DNA of 64,000 nt from JASHPR01 sp963795055 (GTDB taxonomy: Bacteria > Actinomycetota > Actinomycetes > Streptosporangiales > Streptosporangiaceae). The stretch is from NCBI GenBank assembly GCA_963795055.1, contig CAWCGJ010000037.1, positions 124,001 through 188,000 on the forward strand, given 5' to 3'. Position 1 is the first letter of the stretch. The number at the start of each line of letters is the position of its first letter. Positions 16,843 through 25,564 of the stretch are shown here, piece after piece. The notes beneath the pieces are model-generated. The model was given only the letters and a program-made list of their open reading frames with translations. It had not been told where the DNA came from and did not search any database. The position numbers and the translations under genes were made by a program.

Positions 16843-17601
16843 TTGCCGGTCACCGTTTCTCAGCTGGCAATCGCGCCGGTCAAGGGCATGCGGCTGCAGC
16901 GCAGCACGGAGATCCAGCTCGGCTACCAGGGGGCAACAGGTGACCGTGAATTCCTCATCGTCGATGACGAGGGCAAGCTGCTCCTGACCGCCCGGAACCC
17001 GGGCCTGGTGCGGATCGAGCCCTCCTGGGACCCGGCCCGGAACCTCCTGGCGTTGCGTTTCCCTGACGGCAGCGTCGTCCAAGACGTGCCCGAGCCCGGG
17101 AACGCGGCGGTTACCCGGATGTACGACGGCCGAAAAATACCCGGACGGGTCATACCCGGGCCGCTGAGCGCCGCGCTGTCTGGCTACCTGGGCCAGGCCG
17201 TCTACCTGTTCCAGCGGGCTGCAGACCACCTGGGTACCGATGATCGTCCTGTGACGCTGATGTCCGAGGCATCGCTGCACGCGCTCGCCGCGAAGTTCAG
17301 CGGCACGACTCCTGACCCGCGCCGATTCCGCATGACCATAACGGTCACGGGCGCTCATCCCTGGGCCGAGCACAGCTGGAGCGGGCAACAGGTGACCATC
17401 GGCGGCATTACGCTAGGCGTCCTAGCGCCTGTGCCGCGCTGCGTCGTCACCACCCGCAACCCCGAGTCAGGCGCAACTGACGCGCGCATCTTGCACGCGC
17501 TGGCCCAGCTCCGCGGCAAGAACGACATCACCTTCGGCGTCTGGTGCGAGATCGTCCAGCCGGGCCGTATCCAGGTCGGTGACCTGGTAACACCGCCTTG
17601 A
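16843..17601 (+). CDS. MOSC domain protein
   Basis: 252 residues: an N-terminal MOSC beta-barrel domain (SQLAIAPVKGMRLQ, GATGDREFLIVDDEGKLL) and a MOSC sulfur-carrier domain whose conserved Cys sits in PRCVVTTRNPESG (near residue 205). Proteins of this type carry the molybdenum cofactor and reduce N-hydroxylated compounds, like mARC/YcbX, but no C-terminal [2Fe-2S] domain is present. The TTG start is strongly supported by AGGAGGTGAGGAGG just upstream. It is a stand-alone gene. Confidence 0.87.
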   Translation: MPVTVSQLAIAPVKGMRLQRSTEIQLGYQGATGDREFLIVDDEGKLLLTARNPGLVRIEPSWDPARNLLALRFPDGSVVQDVPEPGNAAVTRMYDGRKIPGRVIPGPLSAALSGYLGQAVYLFQRAADHLGTDDRPVTLMSEASLHALAAKFSGTTPDPRRFRMTITVTGAHPWAEHSWSGQQVTIGGITLGVLAPVPRCVVTTRNPESGATDARILHALAQLRGKNDITFGVWCEIVQPGRIQVGDLVTPP

Positions 17602-17669
17602 GCGGCAAGCCTTTGACCAACGAGGTTGACCGCAACGGTCCGTTCATTTGGCCCCGCCGAGCCGCCCGT

Positions 17670-17807
17670 TGAGCTCGTCACCGCATCGCGGCGGGCGATC
17701 TCATCGACGTTCGTGTAGATCTGCTGCCTAGTGACAACGTGCGCATGGCCGAGGATGATCTGCGCGTCCCGGGCCGGGATGCCGAGGGTCCTTGAGCGGA
17801 GGCCAGG
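17670..17807 (-). pseudogene. tyrosine recombinase/integrase, C-terminal remnant
   Basis: Read on the minus strand directly after the stop of the proline iminopeptidase gene and in the same frame, the DNA gives LGIPARDAQIILGHAHVVT and then RQQIYTNVDEIARRDAV. This is the last catalytic portion of an actinobacterial phage-type integrase, with the GH box and the Tyr nucleophile (I-Y-T). The R-H-L-R part and everything upstream are gone, and there is no start codon. It marks an old integration or excision event. Confidence 0.75.
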
Positions 17808-18755
17808 TCACTGTACGAAGCGATCCGTCGCCTGGACGAGAAGTTGATCTGTGATGTCGGCTCCGCCGTGGTCTTCGTCTTCGACTACATGCAGGGTGGC
17901 AAGCGGGAGCTGCTGTGTGAGCCGCCAGACCACACCGAGCGGCGACGCAATGTCTAGCCGGCCACGAACGAACACCGCCGGAACATCGGAGATGCGGTCG
18001 GTGCGCCCGCTGATGCCGTCAGGCGGGAGAAACGCGTGCTGGCCGAAGAAGTGAGTCACCAGGCGAGCGAAGCCTAGGCGGAACCTGGCATCTGCGTAGC
18101 GAGGGCTCGGCTTCGGCGGCCCATGCAGGGTTGCCAGTCGGTCTTCCCACGCGCACCAAGATCGAGCAGCACGCTCTCGCAGGTCCGCGTCCTGGCTCAT
18201 CAGCAAGCGGTTGTAGGCGGCCGGAAGATTGCCGCCACGCTCCAGGCCGGGCACAAGCGCGAGCAGTTCAGCGAATGCTTCTGGGTAGATCTCGCCCATG
18301 CTCCACGTCAGCCAGTCCACCTCGTGCCGGGTAGTCGTGGTCACCCCCCACAGCACGAGCTCGCTCACCCGAGAGGGATGTTCGACCGCATACGCCAAGG
18401 CCAGCGTCGAGCCCCAGGAGCCGCCGAAGACGAGCCAGCGATCGACGCCGTGCAGCCCCCGCAACGCCTCGATGTCATCGATCAGGTGCTGCGTCGTGAT
18501 CGCAGACAGATCGATGTCCGGCTCACTCGCCAGCGGACGACTGCGCCCGCAGCCCCGCTGGTCAAAGAGGGTCACGCTGTAGCGATCGGGGTCGAAATAA
18601 CTGCGCCACCACGGCTGCGCCCCCGACCCCGGGCCGCCGTGGAGTACCACTGCTGGCTTTCCATGCGGGTTCCCTACACGCTCCCACCAGACCTGGTGGC
18701 CGCTACCAGTCTCAAGGATCCCCGAGTCGAAGGGGTCTATGGCCGGATACCGCAT
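17808..18755 (-). CDS. pip: proline iminopeptidase
   Basis: Removes N-terminal proline from peptides (peptidase family S33, cytoplasmic). All family marks are present: HGGPGSG oxyanion loop (about residues 40-46), DQRGCGRS, the nucleophile elbow GGSWGS (about 111-116), the catalytic Asp in GRLDIASPL and the His in EDEDHGG near the C-terminus. Starting at ATG 18755 gives MRYPAIDPFDSG, the classical Pip N-terminus, and 315 residues. Upstream in-frame starts (18797, 18845) add a non-conserved leader. Its stop is immediately followed by the integrase remnant. Confidence 0.92.
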   Translation of the reverse strand: MRYPAIDPFDSGILETGSGHQVWWERVGNPHGKPAVVLHGGPGSGAQPWWRSYFDPDRYSVTLFDQRGCGRSRPLASEPDIDLSAITTQHLIDDIEALRGLHGVDRWLVFGGSWGSTLALAYAVEHPSRVSELVLWGVTTTTRHEVDWLTWSMGEIYPEAFAELLALVPGLERGGNLPAAYNRLLMSQDADLRERAARSWCAWEDRLATLHGPPKPSPRYADARFRLGFARLVTHFFGQHAFLPPDGISGRTDRISDVPAVFVRGRLDIASPLGVVWRLTQQLPLATLHVVEDEDHGGADITDQLLVQATDRFVQ

Positions 18756-18860
18756 CGGGTCATCATGGCCGAAGCTGGTCAGGCCCGCCGTTGACATACC
18801 CGCTGGTTGCCGGCCGCTGGCGCGCCCGGATCGGCGGGTACACACTGATGGCTGGGGGGA

Positions 18861-18995
18861 GTGCTGTGGGCGCTGGCGGCCAATCCCGACAGCGGGTACT
18901 ACCAGCTCGGATTCTGGACCGGCACCGGGCCGCTGCGCACGTTCCCTCCCGCCCAGGGCAGCCCAGTGACGCTATCGGCACCCGGACCGGGCTAA
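18861..18995 (+). pseudogene. short frame with gene-like codon use, unknown
   Basis: A 44-codon frame from GTG after GGGGGGA gives LWALAANPDSGYYQLGFWTG and a Pro-rich end before TAA. Every codon is normal for this genome and the peptide looks like part of a real protein, but nothing complete surrounds it. It is either a very small gene or the 3' end of a lost one. Confidence 0.3.
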
Positions 18996-19044
18996 CCGGC
19001 TGTGCCCGCAAGGCACGGCATGAACGCGCAGGTTAAAGAACAAG

Positions 19045-19677
19045 CTAAGACGAGGCGCGTCCGCCGGCTGTGAGATCCCTGGCCTGCGGCCTGAGCCTGG
19101 CGGGCAGCGCCTCCTCCAGCCCGTCCGCGAACAGCGGCACGCGCCACAGCGGCGGCGCCTGCCCGGTGACTCCGCTCACCTCCATGAAGATCTGGACGGT
19201 CGCCCGTATCAGGCGCCAGGCGGTGGCGAACATCAAGAAAGCGATCGGAAGCTCGACCAGCAGCGCCGAGACGATACTCGTCGTGAAATCGCCCGAGCCA
19301 TAACTCAGCGCCACGTCGAACCACGCGTCACACACCAGCAGCGTCCCCGTGATGATCATGAAGAAGGTGACGATCTGGCGCTGATGCCATGCCGCCCAGC
19401 CCGTCGCGGCGAACCCGGCCAGCTCAGCGAGGTCCAGCCCGACCCACACGGTCTGCCAGTCGGTCGAGGTATAGCGCCCGGGCAAGGTCAGGATGAGGAT
19501 CGCGATCCACCCGGCCAAGGCGATACAGCACCCCGTCACGAACAGCAGGCCGAACCGCATGCGGCGCCGCATCCGCGGATCGGTCAGCGGATGCGGCCTG
19601 TCAAGGGCGGCTAGGGCATGGGCCAGCTGACGTCGCTCATCCTGGCTCATCCGGCGTAGTTCAGCCTCATCGATCAC
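19045..19677 (-). CDS. four-TM membrane protein of unknown function
   Basis: 210 residues. A cytoplasmic helical N-terminus (DEAELRRMSQDERRQLAHAL) precedes four hydrophobic segments (about 42-68, 78-98, 102-125 and 130-158) and an amphipathic C-terminal region. The layout matches a widespread actinobacterial family of uncharacterised small membrane proteins. The GTG start overlaps an ATGTGA, and the ribosome site is weak. It is transcribed divergently from the next gene. Confidence 0.75.
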   Translation of the reverse strand: MIDEAELRRMSQDERRQLAHALAALDRPHPLTDPRMRRRMRFGLLFVTGCCIALAGWIAILILTLPGRYTSTDWQTVWVGLDLAELAGFAATGWAAWHQRQIVTFFMIITGTLLVCDAWFDVALSYGSGDFTTSIVSALLVELPIAFLMFATAWRLIRATVQIFMEVSGVTGQAPPLWRVPLFADGLEEALPARLRPQARDLTAGGRASS

Positions 19678-19756
19678 ATTTCATTCTGCGCCGGGGCGCC
19701 GGGTAGTCCGTAGTCCCCGTGGCGAACTGCCGCGTGCAGCTAGCGGCGGGGCTCAG

Positions 19757-20650
19757 ATGATCTGTTCGGTACAGCGCCATCGGGGGAAGGTGTGCTGGAG
19801 TCAGCCGGCGCAGGTCGTCGGGTTATCCCGCTGCGTGGGCTCTATGCAGCGGGTGGTAGGCAGGGAGGGCGTTGTGCGAGCCGGGGCTGAGCCTGCCGTT
19901 CGATCTCTGGCTTCGGGGTTCGCGATCTCGGTCGGCGGGGGCGGATCTTCGCTGGGGCCGATGATGTGGATGTTCCTCGCGATCCTGGTGACTTTTCTCA
20001 TTACGAGAACGGTGACCAGGCTGATCCGCTCCGGCAGTGGCAGCGGCGCCGGATTGGGCAACGTGCGGATCGCGGGCGCTCATATCCATCACCAGGTTTT
20101 CGGTATCTTGATCATCATCGGCACGGGAATCGTCCTTGTGTCCGCAACACCGCAAGGAGCGTCCCTCGACGCTGCCGCTGCCGTTTTCGGGGTGGGCGTC
20201 GGCCTGACCGTCGATGAGTTCGCGCTTTGGCTTCACCTTGAGGACGTCTACTGGGCCAGCGAGGGCCGAAAGTCCGTCGACGCGATCTTCTGCGTGCTTG
20301 TGGTGACCGGGGCGCTCATCGGCGGGGCCAGCTTCTTGTCCGGCCGTATCGGCACGTCGGCCTGGTGGTCGTCTGTCTCCGTTCTCGCGATCGATCTCGT
20401 ACTCAGCGTGATATGCCTGCTCAAGGGTAAGGTCACGACTGGTGTCATCGGCATCGTCATCAGCATTGTCGCCTTCGTTGGCGCTATCAGGCTGGCCAAG
20501 CCGGGGTCTTGGTGGGCGAGGCATCACTACACGAGCCGACCGCAGCGAGCGGCACGCGCCGCACACCGCTACGACCAGCGTTACCAGCAGCGCTGGAATC
20601 GGTTGCGGGACCTCGTCGCCGGCGCCCCTTCCGAGGAACGGCCAAGCTAA
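19757..20650 (+). CDS. integral membrane protein with HIHH and DEFALWLHLEDVYW motifs
   Basis: About 297 codons; the true start may be at 19844 or later because the first ~55 residues look non-coding. From residue ~68 there are about five membrane helices. A conserved-looking AGAHIHHQVFGI block and VDEFALWLHLEDVYW flank TM2-TM3 and supply several His/Asp/Glu that could bind a metal. The C-terminus is Arg/His-rich and cytoplasmic. I recognise the pattern from uncharacterised actinobacterial membrane proteins but know no function. Confidence 0.75.
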   Translation: MICSVQRHRGKVCWSQPAQVVGLSRCVGSMQRVVGREGVVRAGAEPAVRSLASGFAISVGGGGSSLGPMMWMFLAILVTFLITRTVTRLIRSGSGSGAGLGNVRIAGAHIHHQVFGILIIIGTGIVLVSATPQGASLDAAAAVFGVGVGLTVDEFALWLHLEDVYWASEGRKSVDAIFCVLVVTGALIGGASFLSGRIGTSAWWSSVSVLAIDLVLSVICLLKGKVTTGVIGIVISIVAFVGAIRLAKPGSWWARHHYTSRPQRAARAAHRYDQRYQQRWNRLRDLVAGAPSEERPS

Positions 20651-20937
20651 GGAACACGCACTGCCACCCCATAAGGCGGCGTGGCACCCGTCTCAAGGTC
20701 CGCTGGCGCCGCCAGGTCCGGATTGTCGTATCCGTGTCGTCCGGCCAGGGCTGCATACGCCTCGTCATTAAGATGATCAGGGTTGATCTCATCTCGTTCT
20801 GGGCCCTCGATCGTTACGGTGAGGTACCGCCGTATGGCTGCACCGGCGCGGCGAAGTGCGGGGGAGGGCAGCGGGGAGCATCCCTGCCGTCCGCAGGGGG
20901 ATCCGGTGGCTTGGGAGCCGGAGTCGGCTGGCCTCAC
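20647..20937 (-). CDS. small hypothetical protein
   Basis: 96 codons, overlapping the end of the previous gene by 4 bp in convergent orientation. The C-terminal ~60 residues (RYLTVTIEGPERDEINPDHL, then NDEAYAALAGRHGYDNPDLA) have a natural composition and codon use. The first 35 codons do not, so the gene may be 5'-truncated or may start further in. No family recognised. Confidence 0.35.
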   Translation of the reverse strand: MRPADSGSQATGSPCGRQGCSPLPSPALRRAGAAIRRYLTVTIEGPERDEINPDHLNDEAYAALAGRHGYDNPDLAAPADLETGATPPYGVAVRVP

Positions 20938-21048
20938 CAGAGGGTGGACGAGGGCGGTGATGGCCTCGCGGCGGCGGCTTCGCGTTCGTCGGCCGGCTCG
21001 GGTGGCTGGCCTACTTCTGCGCGATCGCTTGGACGCCGGCGGCCTGCG

Positions 21049-21744
21049 TTATGCCTTGGTAACCAGGCCATCGGCGAGGGCGGCCAGGTCGGGGACGGCC
21101 AGGTCGAACCTGTCCGACGGTTGCGGGACACCTTCACCTGCGCGTTGTATGTAAGCGGTGCGCAGCCCCTGGGCTGCGGCGGCGCGCAGGTCCCAGGGGT
21201 GGGCGGCGACCATCAGTGTCCGGCGCGGGTCGAGCGCCAGCCGGTCCAGCGCGAGCCGGTACACGGCAGGATCGGGCTTGTAGGCGTGCACCATCTCGCC
21301 GGACAGCACGCAGTGCCAGGTGAGCCCGCCGACCGCGAACATGTCGGTCAGCATCGACAGGTTGCCGTTCGACAATGCCACGATGGTAAAACGCCCGGCG
21401 AGGCGGCTTAGCGCGGCCTCTGCGTCCGGCCAGGGCCTAAGCCGGTGTCCGGCCAGCGCCAGACGCCGGGCGGTAGCCTCCGGCAGCCGCGGGCCGTCGC
21501 GCAGCGCGTCGGCGAGCGCTTCGGCGTTGAGGTCGTCGGTGGATCGCCATGGCGCGCCCTCGCCGATTGAGGACACCAGAGCAGCGAAGCGCCCCGCCCA
21601 GGCGGCTGCCAGCGCCTCAGCCTGCTGCCCCGCGCCCGCCTGGTCCAGCGCGGCCGCCAGCTCGGCGCGCATCGATCCGGCCTCGTCCACCACGGTGCCA
21701 AGGACATCAAAAAGCAGGGTGTCAACGTCATCTGCAAAGATCAC
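21049..21744 (-). CDS. HAD-superfamily haloacid dehalogenase-type hydrolase
   Basis: 231-residue class I HAD hydrolase. Motif I FDVLGTVVD holds the nucleophilic Asp (about residue 13), motif II is ALSNGN, motif III is the Lys of AYKPDPAVY, and motif IV follows as VAAHPWDLRAAAAQG. The HPWD form and overall length match the L-2-haloacid dehalogenase type II group. GTG start. It is divergent from the AAC(3) gene with ~126 bp between. Cytoplasmic; the true substrate may be another phosphorylated or halogenated acid. Confidence 0.88.
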   Translation of the reverse strand: MIFADDVDTLLFDVLGTVVDEAGSMRAELAAALDQAGAGQQAEALAAAWAGRFAALVSSIGEGAPWRSTDDLNAEALADALRDGPRLPEATARRLALAGHRLRPWPDAEAALSRLAGRFTIVALSNGNLSMLTDMFAVGGLTWHCVLSGEMVHAYKPDPAVYRLALDRLALDPRRTLMVAAHPWDLRAAAAQGLRTAYIQRAGEGVPQPSDRFDLAVPDLAALADGLVTKA

Positions 21745-21870
21745 GCGCCTATCGTCTCACCGGCAACCCCGGCGAGCGCTTCCCTGGCGAGCCGGTGTGG
21801 CCGGGGCCCGTCTCGCCCGGCGCGGTAATGCCTTGGCTGGCCCGGGCGTAAGGATGCTAGTTTCCCGGGC

Positions 21871-22737
21871 ATGCCCGCAGCGCAGGTAATGCAGGACACT
21901 CGCCCGGTGACGCGGTCCGGCCTGGCCAGGGATCTGCGCAGGCTGGGCGTCCGGCCGGGCGGGGTGCTGATGGTACATACCCGCATGAGCGCCATCGGCT
22001 GGGTGGTCGGGGGCGCGCAGACCGTGGTGACGGCGCTGCTGGATGCGTTGGGCCCGGCCGGGACGCTGATGGCGTACGTGGGCTGGAATGACAGCACCGG
22101 GGGCATGATCAGGTGGCCGCGCGAGTGGCAGGAGGCATACCGTGCCGAGTGCCCGCCGTTCGACCCGCAGTTCTCGGAGACCGACCGTCAGATGGGCCGT
22201 GTCCCAGAACGCATCCGCACGTGGCCGGGCGCGAGGGTCAGCGGCAGTCATTTCCGGCGGATGGCGGCGATCGGCGCTGCAGCAGGCTGGCTGACCGAAG
22301 ATCAGCCGTGGCATCACGGCTTCGGGCCGGGCTCACCCCTGGCGAAGCTCGTCGAGGCAGACGGACAAGTCCTGCTGCTCGGTGCGCCGCTGGACCGGCT
22401 GACGATCCTTCACCATGCCGAATCCCTAGTGGACAGCCCGCAGAAGCGGATGGCACGTCATGTGATCCCCGTCCGGGAGGACGGCGAGGTCGTCTGGCGG
22501 GACGTCTTTGACCACGACACGTCCACGGCGCTTGGCGCCTTTCCGTATGAGCGGGCGGTCGGCGACCAGGATCCGTTCGCGGTCATCGGCCAGCTGGCGC
22601 TCGATGCGGGCTGCGGGGTCAGCGGCCTGATCGGAAAGGCGGTAAGTCACCTGTTCCCGGCCGGACCGCTGGTGCGCTTCGGCATCGAATGGCTGAGCAA
22701 GGAGTTCGGACCCGAGCGCAGTCCAGGGCAAGAATGA
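21871..22737 (+). CDS. AAC(3)-family aminoglycoside N-acetyltransferase
   Basis: 288-residue protein of the antibiotic N-acetyltransferase family (acetyl-CoA dependent, 3-N position). Recognisable blocks are LGVRPGGVLMVHTRMSAIGW with VVGGAQ (about 26-51), GTLMAYVGWND, the SHFRRMAAIGA segment and LLLGAPLDRLTILHHAE with the His pair near the active site. Many soil actinomycetes carry such chromosomal genes; activity on clinical drugs cannot be assumed. No mobile element or resistance partner adjoins it. Confidence 0.88.
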   Translation: MPAAQVMQDTRPVTRSGLARDLRRLGVRPGGVLMVHTRMSAIGWVVGGAQTVVTALLDALGPAGTLMAYVGWNDSTGGMIRWPREWQEAYRAECPPFDPQFSETDRQMGRVPERIRTWPGARVSGSHFRRMAAIGAAAGWLTEDQPWHHGFGPGSPLAKLVEADGQVLLLGAPLDRLTILHHAESLVDSPQKRMARHVIPVREDGEVVWRDVFDHDTSTALGAFPYERAVGDQDPFAVIGQLALDAGCGVSGLIGKAVSHLFPAGPLVRFGIEWLSKEFGPERSPGQE

Positions 22738-22847
22738 CTAACGCCCCTTGGAGTCCGCGAACCCGCACCACACCTGCATCGACCCGGGTGCCCTGAGCCC
22801 GCGAGCACGGACGGGTCGCGGGCTCACAGGCTGGAGCGCAGGCTGAG

Positions 22848-23255
22848 TTAGCCGCTGGCCCCGAGCGGCTGGGTTGCTGCGGCAGCGCCGAGGCCGCCGT
22901 CGGTGGAGGTAACCCAGAGCGCTCCGTCGGTGGTGGCAACGCAGAAGCTAACGGTTGCGCAGGAGACGCTGCCGTCTTCGTTTGTCGTGTCTGAGGTCAC
23001 GGTCGACCAGGAAGCCCCGCCGTTGGTGGTGCCGGCCAGCGCCACTGATGTTCCGGAACCGGCGGCCCAGCAATGTCGCGCGTCGGCGCAGGAGATCGAG
23101 TTGAGCCAGCCGGTGACATCGAAGGTCTGCATGCCGCCCCAGGTCGCCCCGCCGTCGCTGGACATCAGCTCGACCGGCCCGGCCGCCTCGAGTGCCGAGC
23201 CCGCGGCGTGACACGTCGCATGACTCAGTGCCGTTGGCCCCGGCAGACACGACAC
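22848..23255 (-). pseudogene. beta-propeller (BNR-like) repeat protein fragment
   Basis: About 135 residues of repeats of the pattern S-C-x-C-A-A-G and S-x-D-G-G-A-T-W: MSSDGGATWGGMQ, SCADARHCWAAGSG, TTNGGASW and SCATVSFCVATT. This is the repeat unit of secreted actinobacterial sialidase/YCF48-like propellers, which have six or more repeats and a signal peptide. Here only two to three remain, with no signal sequence. The open frame continues ~70 bp upstream of the GTG with further repeat-like residues (EFFSVSC), so the gene is 5'-truncated. Confidence 0.55.
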
Positions 23256-23567
23256 CGAGAAGAATTCCTGAACGTGGAGCCATGAGTGAACCCGTCCCTT
23301 TGGGCGGCTCGGCCCGGAGGTCGAGGCAGCAAATCGGTCTCGTGAGCGGCATGCTAGAGCACATACGCCACGAACTGCCCTGGTGTCGGGACACTTCTTC
23401 CTCTGTTAGGAAAGAGCGCGCGTGCAGCGCGTATGGCGGGGCCACCAGGAGGCAAACCAGCGATCCCTGTTGTCGCGTCTCCTGGCTCGCCCGCTGGCAG
23501 CCATCGGCACTGGCGAAGGTCGCTGGCACGGTGCAGGACCCGCGGCGTCCGGCTCGGTTCGCTTGGT
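23256..23567. other. intergenic, remnant border
   Basis: The first ~70 bp extend the propeller repeat frame. The rest has no recognisable coding or regulatory content. Confidence 0.4.
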
Positions 23568-24263
23568 CTACCAGGGAACGGGGCCATGGCGGTCTTGGAA
23601 GGTGCCGGTCGGCCCGTCCGGTGGCAGGGTGGCGAGGTGGACGATGGCGTCGGTGCCTTCGGTGACGGTCTGCGTGCCGCGGTGGTTGTTGAAGTCGGTG
23701 CCGGTGAAGCCGGGGTCAGCCGCGTTCACCAGGATGCCGTCCAGCGCTCGCGCGTACTGCACCGTCAGCATGGTCAGCGCCGCCTTGGTGGCCGGGTAGA
23801 CCGGCAACACCACCGCGTTCTCCACCGTGCCGGGATCGAGGATGCGCTGAAATGACCCGGCCCCGCTGGAGACGTTGACGATCCGGGGATGTTCGGCTGC
23901 GCGCAGCAGGGGCAAGAAGGCGTGCGTCACCCGTATGGGACCGAGGACGTTGATCGCGAATCCTTCCATCGCCGCGTCCGCGGTCAGCTCCTCAGCGCCC
24001 AGCCGGGGTGCCGCGGTGCCGGCGTTGTTGATCAGGACGTCCAGGTGCCCGTATTCGCTGCGTACCTGGGCGGCCGCCGCCTCGACGCTGCCGTCGTCGG
24101 TCGGATCGATATGGATGAAGGCCGCGCCGAGCTCCCCGGCCGCTTTGGTACCACGCTGCCGGTCGCGGGCACCGGCCAGCACGGTATGACCCAGACCGAT
24201 GAGCCGCCGGGCTGTCTCGTATCCGAGTCCCTTGTTGGCTCCGGTGATCAGCGTGATGGTCAT
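23568..24263 (-). CDS. short-chain dehydrogenase/reductase
   Basis: 231-residue classical SDR, NAD(P)-dependent. TGANKGLG (about 7-14) is the cofactor loop, NNAG (about 79-82) the stabilising motif, NVSSGAG holds the catalytic Ser, and YPATK (about 155-159) is the Tyr-x3-Lys pair. ARDRQRG after beta-2 suggests NADP preference. It resembles SDRs annotated as carbonyl reductase-like. ATG start; single gene, substrate unknown. Confidence 0.9.
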   Translation of the reverse strand: MTITLITGANKGLGYETARRLIGLGHTVLAGARDRQRGTKAAGELGAAFIHIDPTDDGSVEAAAAQVRSEYGHLDVLINNAGTAAPRLGAEELTADAAMEGFAINVLGPIRVTHAFLPLLRAAEHPRIVNVSSGAGSFQRILDPGTVENAVVLPVYPATKAALTMLTVQYARALDGILVNAADPGFTGTDFNNHRGTQTVTEGTDAIVHLATLPPDGPTGTFQDRHGPVPW

Positions 24264-24541
24264 CGTGCCAGTCTCCAGCAGGGCGCAGCGGGGGTACCGG
24301 ACAGGGTGCCGCTTCCACGGTTCCCGGGCCGCAAGATCTTCGTGTTTCGCGCGCCGGACCCGATCGGGCGCCCTGCGCGGCTCTGAAGACCTGGGCTGAT
24401 CACGCTGCGTGAGACTGGCGTACCCAGGTGCCAGGCGGGCGCGAAGCGGGGCTCGGAATCAGCGCCCGGCGGGTAGCGCTGAGTCAGCCCGTGGCGGGCT
24501 GTTGCACGAGGGTGGACGGCAGCGGCCGGGACAGACCTGGC

Positions 24542-25564
24542 TTATCGCCAGCCGAGCGCGGGCGCCACCTGGGTAAGGATGCTCTCGATGACGTGGGCGT
24601 TGTAGTCGACGCCGAGCTGGTTGGGCACGGTGAGCAGCAGCGTGTCAGCGGCCGCGATCGCCTCGTCCTCTTTGAGTTGCCGGATCAGCACGTCCGGCTC
24701 GGCAGCGTACGTGCGGCCGAAGATCGCCTGCGTCTTCGCGTCGATAAACCCGATCTCGTCGGTGTCCTGGCTCCGGCGTCCGAATGACGCCCGGTCTCGG
24801 TCGTCGACGAGGGCGAAGATGCTCCGGCTCACCGATACCCGCGGCTCGCGATCGTGGCCTGCCTTTTGCCATGCGTCGCGGAATGCCTGGATTTGCTCAG
24901 CCTGCTGCAGGTGAAAGGGTTTGTCTGACTCATTGTTGATCAGCGTGGAACTCTGCAGGTTCATGCCCAGCTCGGCCGCCCACTCCGCGGTCCGCTGTGA
25001 CCCGGCGCCCCACCAGATGCGGTCGCGCAGACCTTCTGAGTACGGCTCAACGCGGAGCAGGCCAGGCGGGTTCGGAAACATCGGCCGGGGACTGGGCTGC
25101 GCGAAGCCCTTGCCACGCAGCACCTCAAGCAACACCTCGGCGTGCCCGCGGGCCATATCGGCGTCCGTCCGGCCTTCTTGGGGCTGGTAGCCAAAGTATC
25201 GCCAGCCGTCGATCACCTGCTCCGGCGAGCCGCGGCTGATCCCGAGCTGGAGGCGGCCGCCGGATATGAGGTCGGCCGCGCCGGCATCCTCAGCCATGTA
25301 GAGCGGGTTCTCATAGCGCATGTCGATGACTGCCGTGCCAATTTCGATCCGGCTGGTCCGCGCGCCGACGGCCGCCAGCAGCGGGAAGGGAGAACCCAAC
25401 TGCCTTGCGAAGTGGTGCACGCGGAAGTAGGCGCCGTCGGCGCCAAGCTCTTCGGCGGCGACCGCCAGGTCGATCGACTGCAGCAGGGCGTCCGACGCCG
25501 ACCGTGTCTGCGAGCCGGGTGACGACGACCAGTGTCCGAACGACAGGAAGCCAATCTTCTTCAC
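24542..25564 (-). CDS. luciferase-like (LLM class) flavin monooxygenase
   Basis: 340-residue TIM-barrel protein of the bacterial luciferase superfamily, which uses FMNH2 or F420H2. Marks are IGFLSFGHW at the N-terminus, EELGADGAYFRVHHF, IEIGTAVIDMRYENP, SGGRLQLGISRG and ADTLLLTVPNQLGVDYN at the end. The start chosen is the GTG of VKKIGFLSF; the 64 codons before it are non-conserved and lie over intergenic DNA. It stands alone. In an actinomycete F420 use is plausible but not shown. Confidence 0.88.
   Translation of the reverse strand: MKKIGFLSFGHWSSSPGSQTRSASDALLQSIDLAVAAEELGADGAYFRVHHFARQLGSPFPLLAAVGARTSRIEIGTAVIDMRYENPLYMAEDAGAADLISGGRLQLGISRGSPEQVIDGWRYFGYQPQEGRTDADMARGHAEVLLEVLRGKGFAQPSPRPMFPNPPGLLRVEPYSEGLRDRIWWGAGSQRTAEWAAELGMNLQSSTLINNESDKPFHLQQAEQIQAFRDAWQKAGHDREPRVSVSRSIFALVDDRDRASFGRRSQDTDEIGFIDAKTQAIFGRTYAAEPDVLIRQLKEDEAIAAADTLLLTVPNQLGVDYNAHVIESILTQVAPALGWR

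Noticed and set aside
21871..22737. AAC(3) gene as part of a mobile resistance cassette
   Set aside because: No integron, transposase or repeat flanks it and its codon use matches the chromosome.
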